64,000 nt of DNA, taken from Hermatobates lingyangjiaoensis (lineage: Eukaryota > Arthropoda > Insecta > Hemiptera > Hermatobatidae). A model generated the notes under the pieces. The model saw only the letters and a list, made by a program, of their open reading frames with translations. It made no database searches and was not told where the DNA came from. The stretch spans positions 1 through 64,000 of the forward strand of contig JAPFBL010000573.1 of the NCBI GenBank assembly GCA_026182355.1, given 5' to 3'. A program made the translations under genes and the position numbers. Every line of letters begins with the position of its first letter. Position 1 is the first letter of the stretch. This document shows positions 51,843-63,870 of this stretch, piece after piece.

Positions 51843-52940
51843 TACTATGCATCATGAAATAGGCATGATCTTTTCTTACTTTTGCCAACACTCCATACGG
51901 GCATTTTGCAGAACCTAAAAAGATCAATCTTTAAAGCTTAACTGGCTGTTCATATCTGGTTAACATTTCCCTCTCGATTCAGAAAACAGACAGATATTTT
52001 GTCTTCAAGCGTTTCAATGTACCTTCCTTAGTCATTCCAAAAACTACTATCTACTTTTTGTACTCTTTCTCAAAACAACATGGAGTTAAATTTATTTTGA
52101 AATTCCAAAGCACTATTTCAAATAATTGAATTAAAATAAAACAGTTTGAATCTTAATGATTATATTATTGAGGAATATAATGTTAGAATAAAAGGTTTAA
52201 AAGGAATTGTATTTCCCTCCTAATTAACGTAGAATAAAGTTTATTTTATTAATACATTTAATTTAATTTCATATATATTAAACTTTTATTTAATCTTATC
52301 AGTAATATTACAATATTTGTGAATTTAATTTAGAAGTAATATGAGGGAGATGTGTTCTATCTATTGGAGATATATGCTTGTAGTTGCTACTCTCTTCACT
52401 AGATGGCAGAAGAGTTCCATTAAGGACTAGATATTGCTGTGAGGCAACAGGAAAGCTGAAGTTAATTGAATCTGGCTTGTTTCTCAATTTGATAATATTT
52501 ATTTTAATTTTACAAACTAAAAATAATATTATTTATTATATGATAGTATATTATCGATTTTATTTCCATGGATTATTGGAGTGTGACTTTGGCAAATCAG
52601 TTAAACCTGGCCAAAAATGATGTTTAGAAGAATTATCACAATATGTACAAAGTCAATCGATAATGTGATTATGCACATGTAGACAGGTAGTGCTTTGGAA
52701 TTTCAAAGTAAATTTAACTCCATGTTGTTTTGGGAAAGAGCACAAAGAGTAGATAGTAGTTTTTGGAATGATTAAGGAAGCTGCATTGAAACGCTTGGAG
52801 ACAAAATTTCTGTCTGTCTTCTGAATCGAGAGGGAAATGTTAACCAGATATGAACAGCCAGTTTAGCTTTAAAGATTGATCTTTTTAAGGTCTGCAAAAT
52901 GCCCATATAGAGTGTTGGCAAAAGTAAGCCTATTTCAAAC
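51843..52940. repeat. Inverted repeat within R copy 2
   Basis: 51843-52110 is the reverse complement of about 52700-52940 (tttggcaaaagtaag..., gggaaatgttaaccagatat). It is absent from R copy 1. Confidence 0.8.
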
Positions 52941-52956
52941 TCAAAAAGTTATAGAA

Positions 52957-53446
52957 CGAGGGTGGGCAACATCTGGCACGCGTGCCAAACTTGGCACGCC
53001 GATGACTTGTCTCTGGCACGCAAGACCACAGGTTACCCTTAGAACAGATTCAAGCACATGTTACTCTAAGCCAAGAGAAAAAAAAACCACTTACCTTGGG
53101 GTAGAAGCTTTCATGCCATGATGGTATATGTACGTCCTGGTGGTGAAGAGGTTTAAGCTCTACGAAGCTAAAGACGTGTCAAGAAAATCTTATCTGTTGT
53201 ATTCTATTAAAGTCACAAAAGATGAAAGGCTGTTGAAATGTACTTCTGAAGGTTAAATAAATTTTTTTTCTGTTTTTTTTATACTATGTTTTACTGCACT
53301 GAGGTAATTTATTATTTTTTCGTTTATAATGTTTTTAAGACATACCAAATATGTTCTAAAAAAAAATGACTGGCACGTGGAAAAAGTTTGTGTCAGAGAC
53401 TTGGCTGATTTTGGCACGCACTCTCAAAAAGGTTTGCCCACCCCTA
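52957..53446. mobile_element. hAT-type MITE in R copy 2 (490 bp)
   Basis: Ends 'cgagggtgggcaacatctgg' and 'ggtttgcccacccct(a)' are inverted repeats of the common CAGGGGTGGGCAA hAT type, with 'ggcacgc' inside both ends. The 8-bp flanks are 'ttatagaa' and 'atatagaa' (one change). Confidence 0.8.
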
Positions 53447-53470
53447 ATATAGAACTATTTCTATCTAACT

Positions 53471-54900
53471 AATAACTGCACATTACACTAATGGCTCATA
53501 CCATGGTATGGTATTACCATACCATTCTTTCAGACAAAAGAATCTATCATAGAATAGTACAGGAACCTTTTCTAATACCTTTGCACTATGGGAATGAACG
53601 TCAGCAAATAAAACAAAGAACAATATTTGAGCTGTTATTTTTTAAAGTAATATAAGCCCACTTTAAAAAAAAGAGTTAACGGTAATTTTAGTAAGATATA
53701 GACATCTTCTCTTCATACTTTTAATTATATATTCAATGGAGTACGATTTTGCCAAAAAGTAAAAGAAAGACGTTTTGCTATAAAATGTTACCGCAAAAAT
53801 ATTTTTTTTTAAAATGAAATAAGTCCATTCCTAATAGTTATAATTAAAACAACTTTCTTATTAAAATTATTATTGATTATTTTGACTGCACCGTGCACTG
53901 TATTTACCATGAATACTTCACTAAACTAGTAATAAAAGACAAATAATTTCAAAATTATAAATTTTTGTTTTTTGTTATCTTAACGAAATTATTTGCATTA
54001 TACACTTGTTTATTCATATCGCTTTTTTAATATAACTAATATTAACTCTTAATGAATTTAAATACTCAAGTATTTAAATGGCTTCATTGTTACTTTTTAC
54101 ATTAAAAATCTATTTTAGTAAAGCTAATGTTCTATAAAAACATGGACTTAAATTTATTCTAGTTTAGTTTTTTATAATACGTTATTTTTAAAATGGTACA
54201 AGTCTATTTTGAGTTAAGGAAATCATTTATTTTTTTAAAAAAAAATTATGAATTATTATTTCATAATAAAATTTAGAATGTGTATAGTATTAAAAACATC
54301 ACTCGAATTGATTAACGTTTGTAAATATTTTTAAATTAACTCAAATGCAAACCCTTAATTATCTCGGTACACAAAAAAAAAATGAAATTATACCAATTTC
54401 AAAAATTACAGCTCATTTAAAGTGGCTAACAAATTAACTGATTTTCAAGAAAATCTCAGTCAGGTCGTGTTTTTAATCAACTCCTCAGGTGAGTAGTGTA
54501 GTGCAACAATTCAACCGATTGCTTCCCCACTGTAAGATATAGTGCTAAAATATTTGTGGTATAGTGTAGTAGCATTGTATTTGTAAATTAGCCAGTAATA
54601 CGTTAGATAGCTTTTCCAGTTTTATTATTAGTGCCTCTGAGATTCCTATATTAGTATTTTTAATAAAAAAGGTCTTTGAAATATACATTTTTCCCTCTTG
54701 AGTAAGGTATAAGGACTTTTGTGGGGATAATAAGGGGAATCTGGAAGGATATTTAATGAATGAAGTTATAAAATTGATAACCACACTTACTTATTTCATT
54801 TGATGTCGACACGACAATCAATTTAAAATAAAACCAAAACCCAAATTATATTTTTTTTATAATATTTTAATTTTTTTTATATTTTTTTTGAGTTTCGATG
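53471..54900. other. AT-rich unassigned sequence
   Basis: No gene recognised. 'ccatggtatggtattaccatacca' (53501-53524) is a local palindrome. The minus frame at 54545-54784 (79 residues) has no familiar motif. Confidence 0.4.
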
Positions 54901-54904
54901 TTAT

Positions 54905-54945
54905 GTTTACAAATTGTAAAGTTGAGTGTAAGACACTCCAAGTCT
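54905..54945 (+). repeat. Repeat K 3'-end relic
   Basis: 'gtaaagttgagtgtaagaca' and 'ctccaag' match the K terminus only. Confidence 0.5.
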
Positions 54946-55065
54946 TTTATTTATAAACTGATTTCACGATTCATTATTTTATTTATAATTACTTTGGAAT
55001 TTAATGTAACTAATTTCGTTATTAAATTATTGCTTTCTCAGCTATGATTTATGTTAACACTTTTT

Positions 55066-57106
55066 ACTTTACTATAAATAAAGTATAGTGATCGTGAAAA
55101 AAATCGATCTCGAGATTTTGACGGAATTACATGTTTTGAGATCCCAGAAGTCGTTTTATGAAGTTTTTTCGATGATGTCTGTGTGTGTGTGGGTGGGTGG
55201 GTGAGTGTGTTAGCATTGCTTATTACCATGCTACGGTCCAGAATCTTTGATGGATCAAGTTGAGATTTTAAACAAAAATGGGCCTCATAGAGAAGAAGAT
55301 CCCTATTGTTTGGGAAGAATTATGCACGATGGGAAAGTCACTTTTTTTGCCCAAAACTATTTTTTAGAAAACATTTATTTCTCCTAAACTGATAAACCTA
55401 GAGTTTTGAAATTTTGACATTATCTTTGAGGTTACAAATGGAACAAACGAAAAATTTATTCAGAATTCTAAAACAACAGGAAATATTTTTTTTCAATAAA
55501 ATGTAAAAATTTTGACTTATAATTCAATGTCAAAGCTTGTGAGAGCGATACAAGCCATACCGTTTGACGGTTCAAAATAAAACTGCTTAAAAATACAACA
55601 TTATTTGGAAAATGATTTGAGATATTTTTTTTAAAATTATATTCACCAAAGGGGCGTTAAAATACGATTTCTGTTTTAAGAAAATGTTTTTTTGATGCTA
55701 AACGGCTCGTTAATAACTCATGAAAATTTGACCAAAAATGAAAGAGAACATTAGGTATTCATAAAAAAAAATTCATGAATTTTCAATTACGGGAAAGAGC
55801 AATAACGCTATAAAAACTGTTTGGTTATCCTAGACTAAGGGATCACCTGCTATACTGGTCGAATTTTTGATATTTTTTTACAATGTTTACATTGACTTAA
55901 AAATGTTTTGAGCGAATCCACTGAGATAAAATTGATATTTATAAATGAAAAATTTAAATAGTTTATTGACCTATACGAGATGTAAGAGGAATAATATTGT
56001 TACATGTAAAAAACTCATTGGCAATAAACATAAATAAATTACCTTTGTCTTCCATGGCATGATGGATTTGTCTCATAAAATGCTTTAATAAATCTATATA
56101 TTGCACTCTTAAGCAAAACTTAATATCAGTTATAATGATAATTACATTATCATTGTGAATTGTAGTACCTTTCCATGCTATTTAAATGTGACGAATGGAC
56201 TCTTTCCTTAAGAAAGAGGACTTACGTTTGTTGAGAAATATCCAGTTTTTTTTTTACTATTCTAGTCTAATAATTCATATTAATTATTTTCAAAAATTAG
56301 AAGCTCCCAACTATAAAAGATTTAAATTATATTGAATAGCTGGCTTTGACTTCGATTTGAGTATGTAAACTGGCTAATTACTAATATATTTTTTTTCAAT
56401 ATACATTCATTGCAACCTTATAACAGAGTACAGCAGGCAGGAAAGAGATAACACTTGCTCAGAAAAAAATGTATATATGATGTTTGACAAAGGGAAAGGA
56501 AAATGATTTTATTAAATACTAAGGAGCCATAAAATTTCCAGTATAATAATTATATAAAAGATCAATAATGTAAAACATAATTCAAAATTGAAATCTTTCG
56601 TTTGAAGATAAATAAATGTAATTATCGTACATCCTTAATTATAAATTATCTTAAAACTACTTTTTTTCTTCGATGTTTATGATGTTTTTCAGAGCAAATA
56701 AGAGTATTTTCTTGTTTTAAATTTGAATTTTTGACTTAAATATTTAATGTAGAAGGAGGTGAAGTAAACGATGAAAGATATCCACTGGCTTCTTGAACAA
56801 AAGCCATGTTCTCTTGCAGGAGATTATTTCGTATCAAGAAATTTTCACTTTTGCTTTTCAAAAATGTTATTACTGCTGTAGTTATAGTAATGAGATTATT
56901 TTCATCAGTGGTGTGATTTACAAAAATAAGCTTATATATTGATAAGTCGATCAATCACTATCTGTACTACCTCAGGAATGAAAGACTAATAAACATCTCG
57001 CATTTAGATGTTTACATTATGCTCAGATGAGATATTATATATTATATATCCAAGAAGTTTGATATTAAGTTTACTTATAGTCGTGTTGAGTGTAGGCCAC
57101 TCCAGA
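55066..57106 (+). repeat. Repeat K, full-length copy (2041 bp)
   Basis: Aligns end to end with 45975-48017, from 'actttactataaataaagt' to 'gttgagtgtaggccactcca' and 'ga'. The 3' palindrome has a mutation (tagtcgtg for tagtaaag). Confidence 0.82.
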
Positions 57107-58815
57107 TTTCATTTATTAATTCCGAGAGGAACCATTTTGGATAAGTTGAAGTATTATTTGTTTTAATTAGCTACGCAATGCTCTATGATGAGTGAAATAC
57201 GTAATATAGAAATATTTAGTGGATTAATTTATACTCGAGAATGAAAATATAGTAGCTAAACTAAATTCCGGTAAAATTGATAATAATGAAGCATAATCGC
57301 CCTTCGAGAAATTGTATTTAATATTATGAAATTTAAGAGGTAGATCTTAAGGATGTATAGGATCTACATATGTAGTAAGAGAAGGTTGGTGTTATTTGTT
57401 ATGCTATTTGATAATATATTATCAAATTCAATATTTTTAGTAACGTATTTATTTTTTACACTATTGTGACTATTTATAATAAATTAAAAGGAAATCTCAT
57501 AATACGGAGTTTATCAAATTAAATAATGCCGGTAAAACAAAGTTACTTTTAGTTTTTATAATAATATGAAATTCAATACCTGTAGTAGCTTCTTTATATT
57601 TGACATTATTATCATCACTTATAATAAAAAAAAAAAAAGAAATCTTATAATATGGGGTTTATATGTTCAATAAAGGTAGTAAAACAAAGTTATTTTATCA
57701 AAGTTAAAACGGATTAGAAATGATTTTTAAAACGTTGAATGGAATTCAATTCAGGTTCATAGGTGTCCAGTTAGTGTATAAATAATTATTATCCAGCCGG
57801 AATATGATTAGTCAGTCCCTTCATTTCCCGCCAACGTTTCACATAATGCGCATGTCTTTTCTATCGTATGATCATTTCAACCAATCATAGCTCTCATTTT
57901 TTTCCAAGTCCTTTTCATATTTTTCATAATAGCGTCACTTTTATTTGTAATAGTTTTAAACGATTTCAAATGTGTTCTGATTGAAAAATGTATTCCAATA
58001 TATCTGTTTTCAATTAGTTTTTACGTTGATTGAACGACAATGCAAGAATACAGAAGATATTCATCATAGTTACGGTCAGTGGAAACATGATATTAATTTT
58101 CTTTTCTATATTACGAGTTGGATTGATATTTCTTCAGACTTTTCACTTTTATGTATAGTAATATATTATTAGTAATAGTATATTTTGATCACCATTACAC
58201 CTCACCAGGAAAATAGAATATTTAATGTAATTACCACCATATATATCATACAAAAAATCACGTTGTAGTCACTTTCAAGGCTCAGGGAACTTATCAACTG
58301 AGTCAAAATAGTTTCTTCTATAAAAATATTGAAAAAGCTTCTTTTGATATCATTGTAAACAGTTCTTTAGTGTATTAGTTGTACCTATTTTCCAACTTTC
58401 AATTAGTAATTTTGGATCTTGAACAATGTTATTCTCTTATGCTGTATTGTTACATTTAAATTTATTATTTTCTAAAATATTATTTTACTTTGCCTTATCT
58501 ATACTTTATTAAAAAATCCTTCTAACAGTGTTTCAATTATTCTACTATATTGTTTTACTATATTTGTACTATTATACTATTTTTATTGTACTATTGTAGA
58601 TTCTCCTATTTTATTTGTTCATAGTATTATTTGTGTTTTATACCATGCTCTTAGTGTGAATGGATTTTAGTCAGTGAATATCAATAAATATATAACACAA
58701 CAAATACCTCATTGAATAATTGGTGAATGTCAATTGCTTAATTAGATGCATTAACATTATAGTTTATGTACCAACTACAACTTAATTTAAACTAATCCAA
58801 GTTTAATTTTAAATA
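57107..58815. other. AT-rich sequence with one local duplication
   Basis: No gene recognised. About 100 bp near 57470 (taataaattaaaaggaaatc, tcataatacggagttta, gtaaaacaaagtta) recurs near 57605. Confidence 0.5.
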
Positions 58816-59206
58816 AATGGGTCAGATTAGTCCAGAGGTAACATGCTTGCCTAGGGACTGTTAGATCCGAAGTTCACTGCCCACTCTGGTCCTCGATTTA
58901 TTTACGTGGAATGTGAAAAAAAATCTGATACATCGTCCTTGGGAGTGGGCGTTAAGTGGTTGGTCCCGAGCCTGTACTATGGCAAGTACGAGGGTCGTCC
59001 AGAAAATAAGTTCCGTTTTGGTCTGTAGGGCGGTAGGAGTGGTTTTTGCCAAATCCGGCAACACCGCTCGAAAGAGGAGAGGTGGGGGAATAGAATGAGA
59101 GGTGGGGGACCTCAGTCGGTCAATTACCAACGTCAGGGCAGGTAGTTGAAATGGAGCCCTCCATGTCACGTCCCGCCACCTCGATCCCGTTCCCTCTCGA
59201 GTTGTT

Positions 59207-59362
59207 TTGCGCGGAGTGATTCAATTTCTTTATGCACAGGGTTTCAAATCAGTTCAAATTCACGAACAGCTCATTTCTGTTTATGGAGAAGGTGTAATGA
59301 GTGAATCAATGGTGAGGAGATGGGTACGTGAATTTAAGGCGGGAAGACATTCAGCTCTCTAG
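59207..59362 (+). pseudogene. Mariner transposase N-terminus (left arm)
   Basis: The plus frame reads RGVIQFLYAQGFKSVQIHEQ, then VMSESMVRRWVREFKAGRHS and stops at 59360. It is the mirror copy of the gene start at 59708. Confidence 0.82.
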
Positions 59363-59708
59363 GGACCCACCGGGCGGAAACTTTCCGAAAGTCAAGTTTT
59401 TCCGAGACGATCTCATGGATGAGGGATCGTGAGATGTCTGGGAAACTCAGGTGGAGTTCATCCAGGGTTGAACGACGATCTTTGCGAATTGCATTGTCGA
59501 TTTCTGCGACAATTTCGTCCGTCACAACTGAGGGTCTGCCTCTCCCACTTTCATCCTCAAGTGAATGTCTTCCCTCCTTAAATTCACGTACCCATCTCCT
59601 CACCATTGATTCACTCATTACACCTTCTCCATAAACAGAAATGAGCTGTTCGTGAATTTGAACTGATTTGAAACCCTGTGCATAAAGAAATTGAATCACT
59701 CCGCGCAA
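59334..59708 (-). pseudogene. Mariner transposase N-terminal domain (right arm and spacer)
   Basis: The minus frame reads RGVIQFLYAQGFKSVQIHEQ, VRRWVREFKEGRHSLEDESG, GRPSVVTDEIVAEI, DLRR-type DRRSTLDELHLSFPDISRS and KLDFRKVSARWVP, then ends about residue 124 just after the WVP motif that closes the DNA-binding domain. The catalytic domain is missing. The start codon is probably a nearby ATG or a mutated one; the frame begins at TTG. Confidence 0.88.
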
Positions 59709-60068
59709 AACAACTCGAGAGGGAACGGGATCGAGGTGGCGGGACGTGACATGGAGGGCTCCATTTCAACTACCTGCCCTGACGTTGGTAATTGACCGAC
59801 TGAGGTCCCCCACCTCTCATTCTATTCCCCCACCTCTCCTCTTTCGAGCGGTGTTGCCGGATTTGGCAAAAACCACTCCTACCGCCCTACAGACCAAAAC
59901 GGAACTTATTTTCTGGACGACCCTCGTATATGTACGTTATAGGCCCTTACTCTAAATAACACACTTCAGTTAGGACTCCCAATGTAGAATCATTGTGTAG
60001 TATCTGAAAGGGCCAAAGTTCGGCCCATGTCTATTCTCTTGTGAGACTGCCACTGCAAAATAACCTAA

Positions 60069-60380
60069 TTTAAAATAGTCCAAGTTTAATTTAAAATATT
60101 CCAAGTCTAAATAAAAATAATTCATTTAAATGTTGTTCAAATTTATTTATATTATATATTATATTATATTATAATTTATATTTATAGTTTGTCAACTTGA
60201 AAATACATATACACTATGTTGAAGTTTAAATAAAACATTGGTTATTTTAAATTAATCCGAAAAACTAGTATATTAAGGCAAAAATTATATTCCTTGGGGT
60301 TAATATTACTCCAATCGTATATACATTAAGTTTATTGTGAATTGTAGGAATTTCCACATAAAGTTGACTTGTAAACTTGT
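60069..60380. other. AT-rich unassigned sequence
   Basis: Nothing recognised. Confidence 0.35.
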
Positions 60381-60382
60381 TC

Positions 60383-61282
60383 CTTTACTATAAGTATAAT
60401 TATAGTGAAAACATTCCATCTCGCGATTTTGACTGATTTACATGTTTTAAGGTCCCAAAGTTATTTATAACGGTTTTCCAATGATGTCTGTGCGTGTGCG
60501 TGGGTATCAAAATTTTGTGTAGACGTTACAGTCCATAATCTTTCATAGATGAGGTTAATATTTTCCATAAAAATGGTCTTCAAAGTGTACATAGTGTTTA
60601 TTACATTTGATTGCCGAATATAAATAGAAATGCATTAAACCATTTGATTTTGTAAATTAATGTCTTTACTTAAGTAATGAAATATTTCCTCATTTGAATT
60701 TTTAAATAGTGATAATAATCAATTAAAATACGATTTAGAGAATAAAATGCAATAATTTGGAACACCACTACATTGGATAAAGTACAGATTCATGATTTAA
60801 TCAGAAAAAGATAAGGGATTTCAAAATTTTTAAAACAACAAGAAAGTTATTTTTTTTTTCAACAGATATTGAAATTGTGACTTATGATTGAATGTGAAAG
60901 CTACTGAGAAGACAAAAATCTTTATGTTGTTAACCGGTTAATACTTTTTTTACTTATAGTAAAGTTGAGTGTAGGTCAGAGCTTCTTAAACTTTTTTATA
61001 TTGCGACCCCCTTCAAGCTTAGGAAATTTTAAACGACCCCCTCCTCCATATAATGAAATATATATTAACCGTAGATGTAGATGTAATATCGCACTATTTT
61101 ACAATGTAAATAAAATAAGGATTAAAGAATACGTACCCATTCATTTCACATATATATAATTATATCAGTATCAGTATCAGTATCAAAGCATCAGATCTTT
61201 GCGACCCCCTTTCAGTAGTCTCGCGACCCCCCTGGGGGTCGCGACCCACAGTTTAAGAAGCCCTGGTGTAGGTCACTCCAGA
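60383..61282 (+). repeat. Repeat K, deleted copy with nested hAT
   Basis: The 5' end 'ctttactataagtataatta' and the 3' end 'cttatagtaaagttgagtgt' plus 'cactccaga' are present. The interior is reduced to about 600 bp, excluding the hAT at 60977-61265. Confidence 0.75.
60977..61265. mobile_element. hAT-type MITE (289 bp) in the K 3' end
   Basis: Ends 'cagagcttcttaaac' and 'gtttaagaagccctg' are inverted repeats, with 'gcgaccccc' inside both. A perfect 8-bp duplication 'gtgtaggt' flanks it (60969-60976 and 61266-61273) and is part of K. Confidence 0.92.
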
Positions 61283-61288
61283 TTTTTT

Positions 61289-62080
61289 AGTTTGTTAACT
61301 AACTAACTAACCACCTCTAACCATCTCTAACAACTAGATAACTTCCAATTAGGATACCAATATGTGTTGTATCATAGTTTGTTAACTAACTAACTAACCA
61401 CCTCTAACTACTAGATAACTTCCAATTAGGATACCAATATGTGTTGTATCATAGTTTGTTAACTAACTAACTAACCACCTCTAACTACTAGATAACTTCC
61501 AATTAGGATACCAATATGTGTTGTATCATAGTTTGATAACTAACTAACTAACCACCTCTAACTACTAGATAACTTCCAATTAGGATACCAATATGTGTTG
61601 TATCATAGTTTGTTAACTAACTAACTAACCACCTCTAACTACTAGATAACTTCCAATTAGGATACCAATATGTGTTGTATCATAGTTTGTTAACTAACTA
61701 ACTAACCACCTCTAACTACTAGATAACTTCCAATTAGGATACCAATATGTGTTGTATCATAGTTTGTTAACTAACTAACTAACCACCTCTAACTACTAGA
61801 TAACTTCCAATTAGGATACCAATATGTGTTGTATCATAGTTTGTTAACTAACTAACTAACCACCTCTAACTACTAGATAACTTCCAATTAGGATACCAAT
61901 ATGTGTTGTATCATAGTTTGTTAACTAACTAACTAACCACCTCTAACTACTAGATAACTTCCAATTAGGATACCAATATGTGTTGTATCATAGTTTGTTA
62001 ACTAACTAACTAACCACCTCTAACTACTACATAACTTCCAATTAGGATACCAATATGTGTTGTATCATAGTTTGATAACT
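61289..62080. repeat. 77-bp satellite array, about ten units
   Basis: Units start at 61289, 61376, 61453 and then every 77 bp to 62069. Each reads agtttgttaactaactaact, aaccacctctaactactaga, taacttccaattaggatacc, aatatgtgttgtatcat. Copies are almost identical; the first has a 10-bp extra piece. The array starts six bases after the K 3' end. Confidence 0.97.
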
Positions 62081-63870
62081 TGATATGCTAAAGTAAATAA
62101 AATTAAATTCCTGGTATCTAAAAGTAAACATGAATAGATAGTAAAAAGGAAGAAAACAAAAAAACAATATAGTTTTTTTTCCTCCAAAGTAGTACAAAGT
62201 CCAAATTATAACAAAAATATTAAAATGAAAGAAAAAGTTATTTTTAATGTTTATTATTTTTGAAAATAGGTCTACTTAAAAGTAAAGTTAAATGTAAACC
62301 TGAAAAAATTATATACTACTGAAAATAAGAATTTTTTTCGATATATTTATGTAATAGCAATATATTGGAATTATTTTACTTTTTATAGCTGTTTAAAGAG
62401 AGAAAATAATAGTTCTGTATTCTCACGTAACCAATAGAGTACCATTAGTTGCTTTTACCCAAATACTATAGATTATTTGTCATCATCATAACCATTTATT
62501 TGCCAAATTTTATAATTTTTTGTCTAAACAATGCGAGCTGTATCGTGGTCACAAAACGTTTTGAATACATTCACGTCTACATGAACTCGGTTATAAAACT
62601 CGTGATATAGAAAATCACTATACCTTCAAGGGGCTAGAAAGCGTGTAAATACATCGAAATCTTCAAATCAAATTTATCAAGACTATTATGTATTAAAGTA
62701 CCCAATATATATTATATTCTCAATTGATTATAAATCGATGATAATCGGTTATATAAAAAATTTTATGTTTTAAAATTTAATTACAACTATTATTTTTAAT
62801 CTACAGAACAATCAATTTATAATATTATAAAATTATACAATTATTATAAAACTGAGAAGTCACTAATTAAAAATACAAAAAGTGAAAACTCATGAATACA
62901 ATTTACTTATGACTAAAACAATAGAAGATCGTTTTATAAAATTGATACCTGAATACAATGACACATCTGTTTTGTTTTCATAATAAGGCAAGACGTAGTT
63001 GTTTCAGAGGGAGCCGATTTGTCATTAGAGAGCAAGTTTTTAAATTCCTATTTTGTTGTTTGACCTTTAACCTTAATAGTCTCTTTTATTCACATTTTCT
63101 ATCTCACTCCCACTCCCTGTTCTTTCCTATCACACATTCCCCTCTCTATACGTACGAGTATGTCACACTCTCTCATTTCTGCTTTCTCCAACACTTCATA
63201 TCTCAATATCATTTGACCTTTCAAGGTATGCCCTTCTTGACCTATATAAATGTATCAATATGTTAATTGTAATAGTTTTTATTGTTTGCTTTTCCTGGTT
63301 TCAGTGACCTCTAAATCAGAGTACTTATTATTCACCTGTTTGTTACCCTTTTTTTTTTGGTTTCATACTGTTTAAACCAACAGCTAGGCTTTTACGGCTA
63401 ATATTTACCGACTTTATGTTTGATCAGTGATTCTACTGATTCTACATTTGGAAGTCCTGAATTAAGTAGGTCATTTCACGATTGATGTCTCAACTAACAC
63501 ATATAGTGCACGTATAAATCATGTATTTAACATGTTTATATTAATGTATATGTTTATTTTTTGTTTGTTTTCTCAAATATCACTCATGTATTTGTAGGTA
63601 TTGGAGGTATTTATCATTTATGTAAGACGCCTAGTATTATATAGTATTTTAGGTATAATGTATGAAATATCAGTTAAAGTTGAAATAGAAATCTTGTATG
63701 TCTAACTTAACTATTTATATATTTATTTCAAAATTTTGTCTTGAACGTCTAATAAAGTGAGTGAATTCAATGTGTATGTAAGATGTCGAGCATTACATAA
63801 TATATTAAACAAATATATTTGTTTTTCAGGTATACTGCCTGTAATATCACATACTGTGAAGCTATAAAAC
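62081..63870. other. AT-rich unassigned sequence
   Basis: No gene recognised. The 102-residue plus frame at 62958-63266 is rich in F, S and H with no familiar motif and no clear start context. I do not call it. Confidence 0.4.

Larger units (their letters stand above)
50838..53470. repeat. Repeat R, copy 2 (about 2.6 kb)
   Basis: Homologue of 39420-41946. It holds a family G inverted pair, an extra inverted piece (51843-52110) and a better-preserved hAT MITE (52957-53446). Confidence 0.85.
58989..59926. mobile_element. Fold-back mariner derivative (938 bp)
   Basis: Two 365-bp arms (58989-59353 and 59562-59926) are near-perfect inverted copies of the transposon 5' end with terminal repeat 'cgagggtcgtccagaaaata' and the start of the transposase gene. 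A 208-bp spacer carries more of the gene in one orientation. Flanked by TA. The 3' half of the transposon is absent. Confidence 0.92.
58818..60068 (+). mobile_element. tRNA-derived SINE split by a mariner
   Basis: The SINE (head gtcagattagtccagaggta, body, and tail gagactgccactgcaaaata, acct) is interrupted at the dinucleotide TA (58987-58988, repeated at 59927-59928) by the mariner. Removing the insert restores the body order seen at 13029-13340. Confidence 0.85.

Noticed and set aside
58861..59169. Identical 55-residue peptides on opposite strands at 58861-59169 and 59746-59955
   Set aside because: They come from the two inverted arms of the fold-back mariner, antisense or upstream of the transposase frame.
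61289..62080. Regular 77-bp array considered as CRISPR
   Set aside because: Units are contiguous and almost identical with no variable spacers, and the context is a eukaryotic genome.
62958..63266. 102-codon plus frame as a possible gene
   Set aside because: Low complexity (F, S, H), no recognisable domain, no splice or promoter context. Left uncalled.
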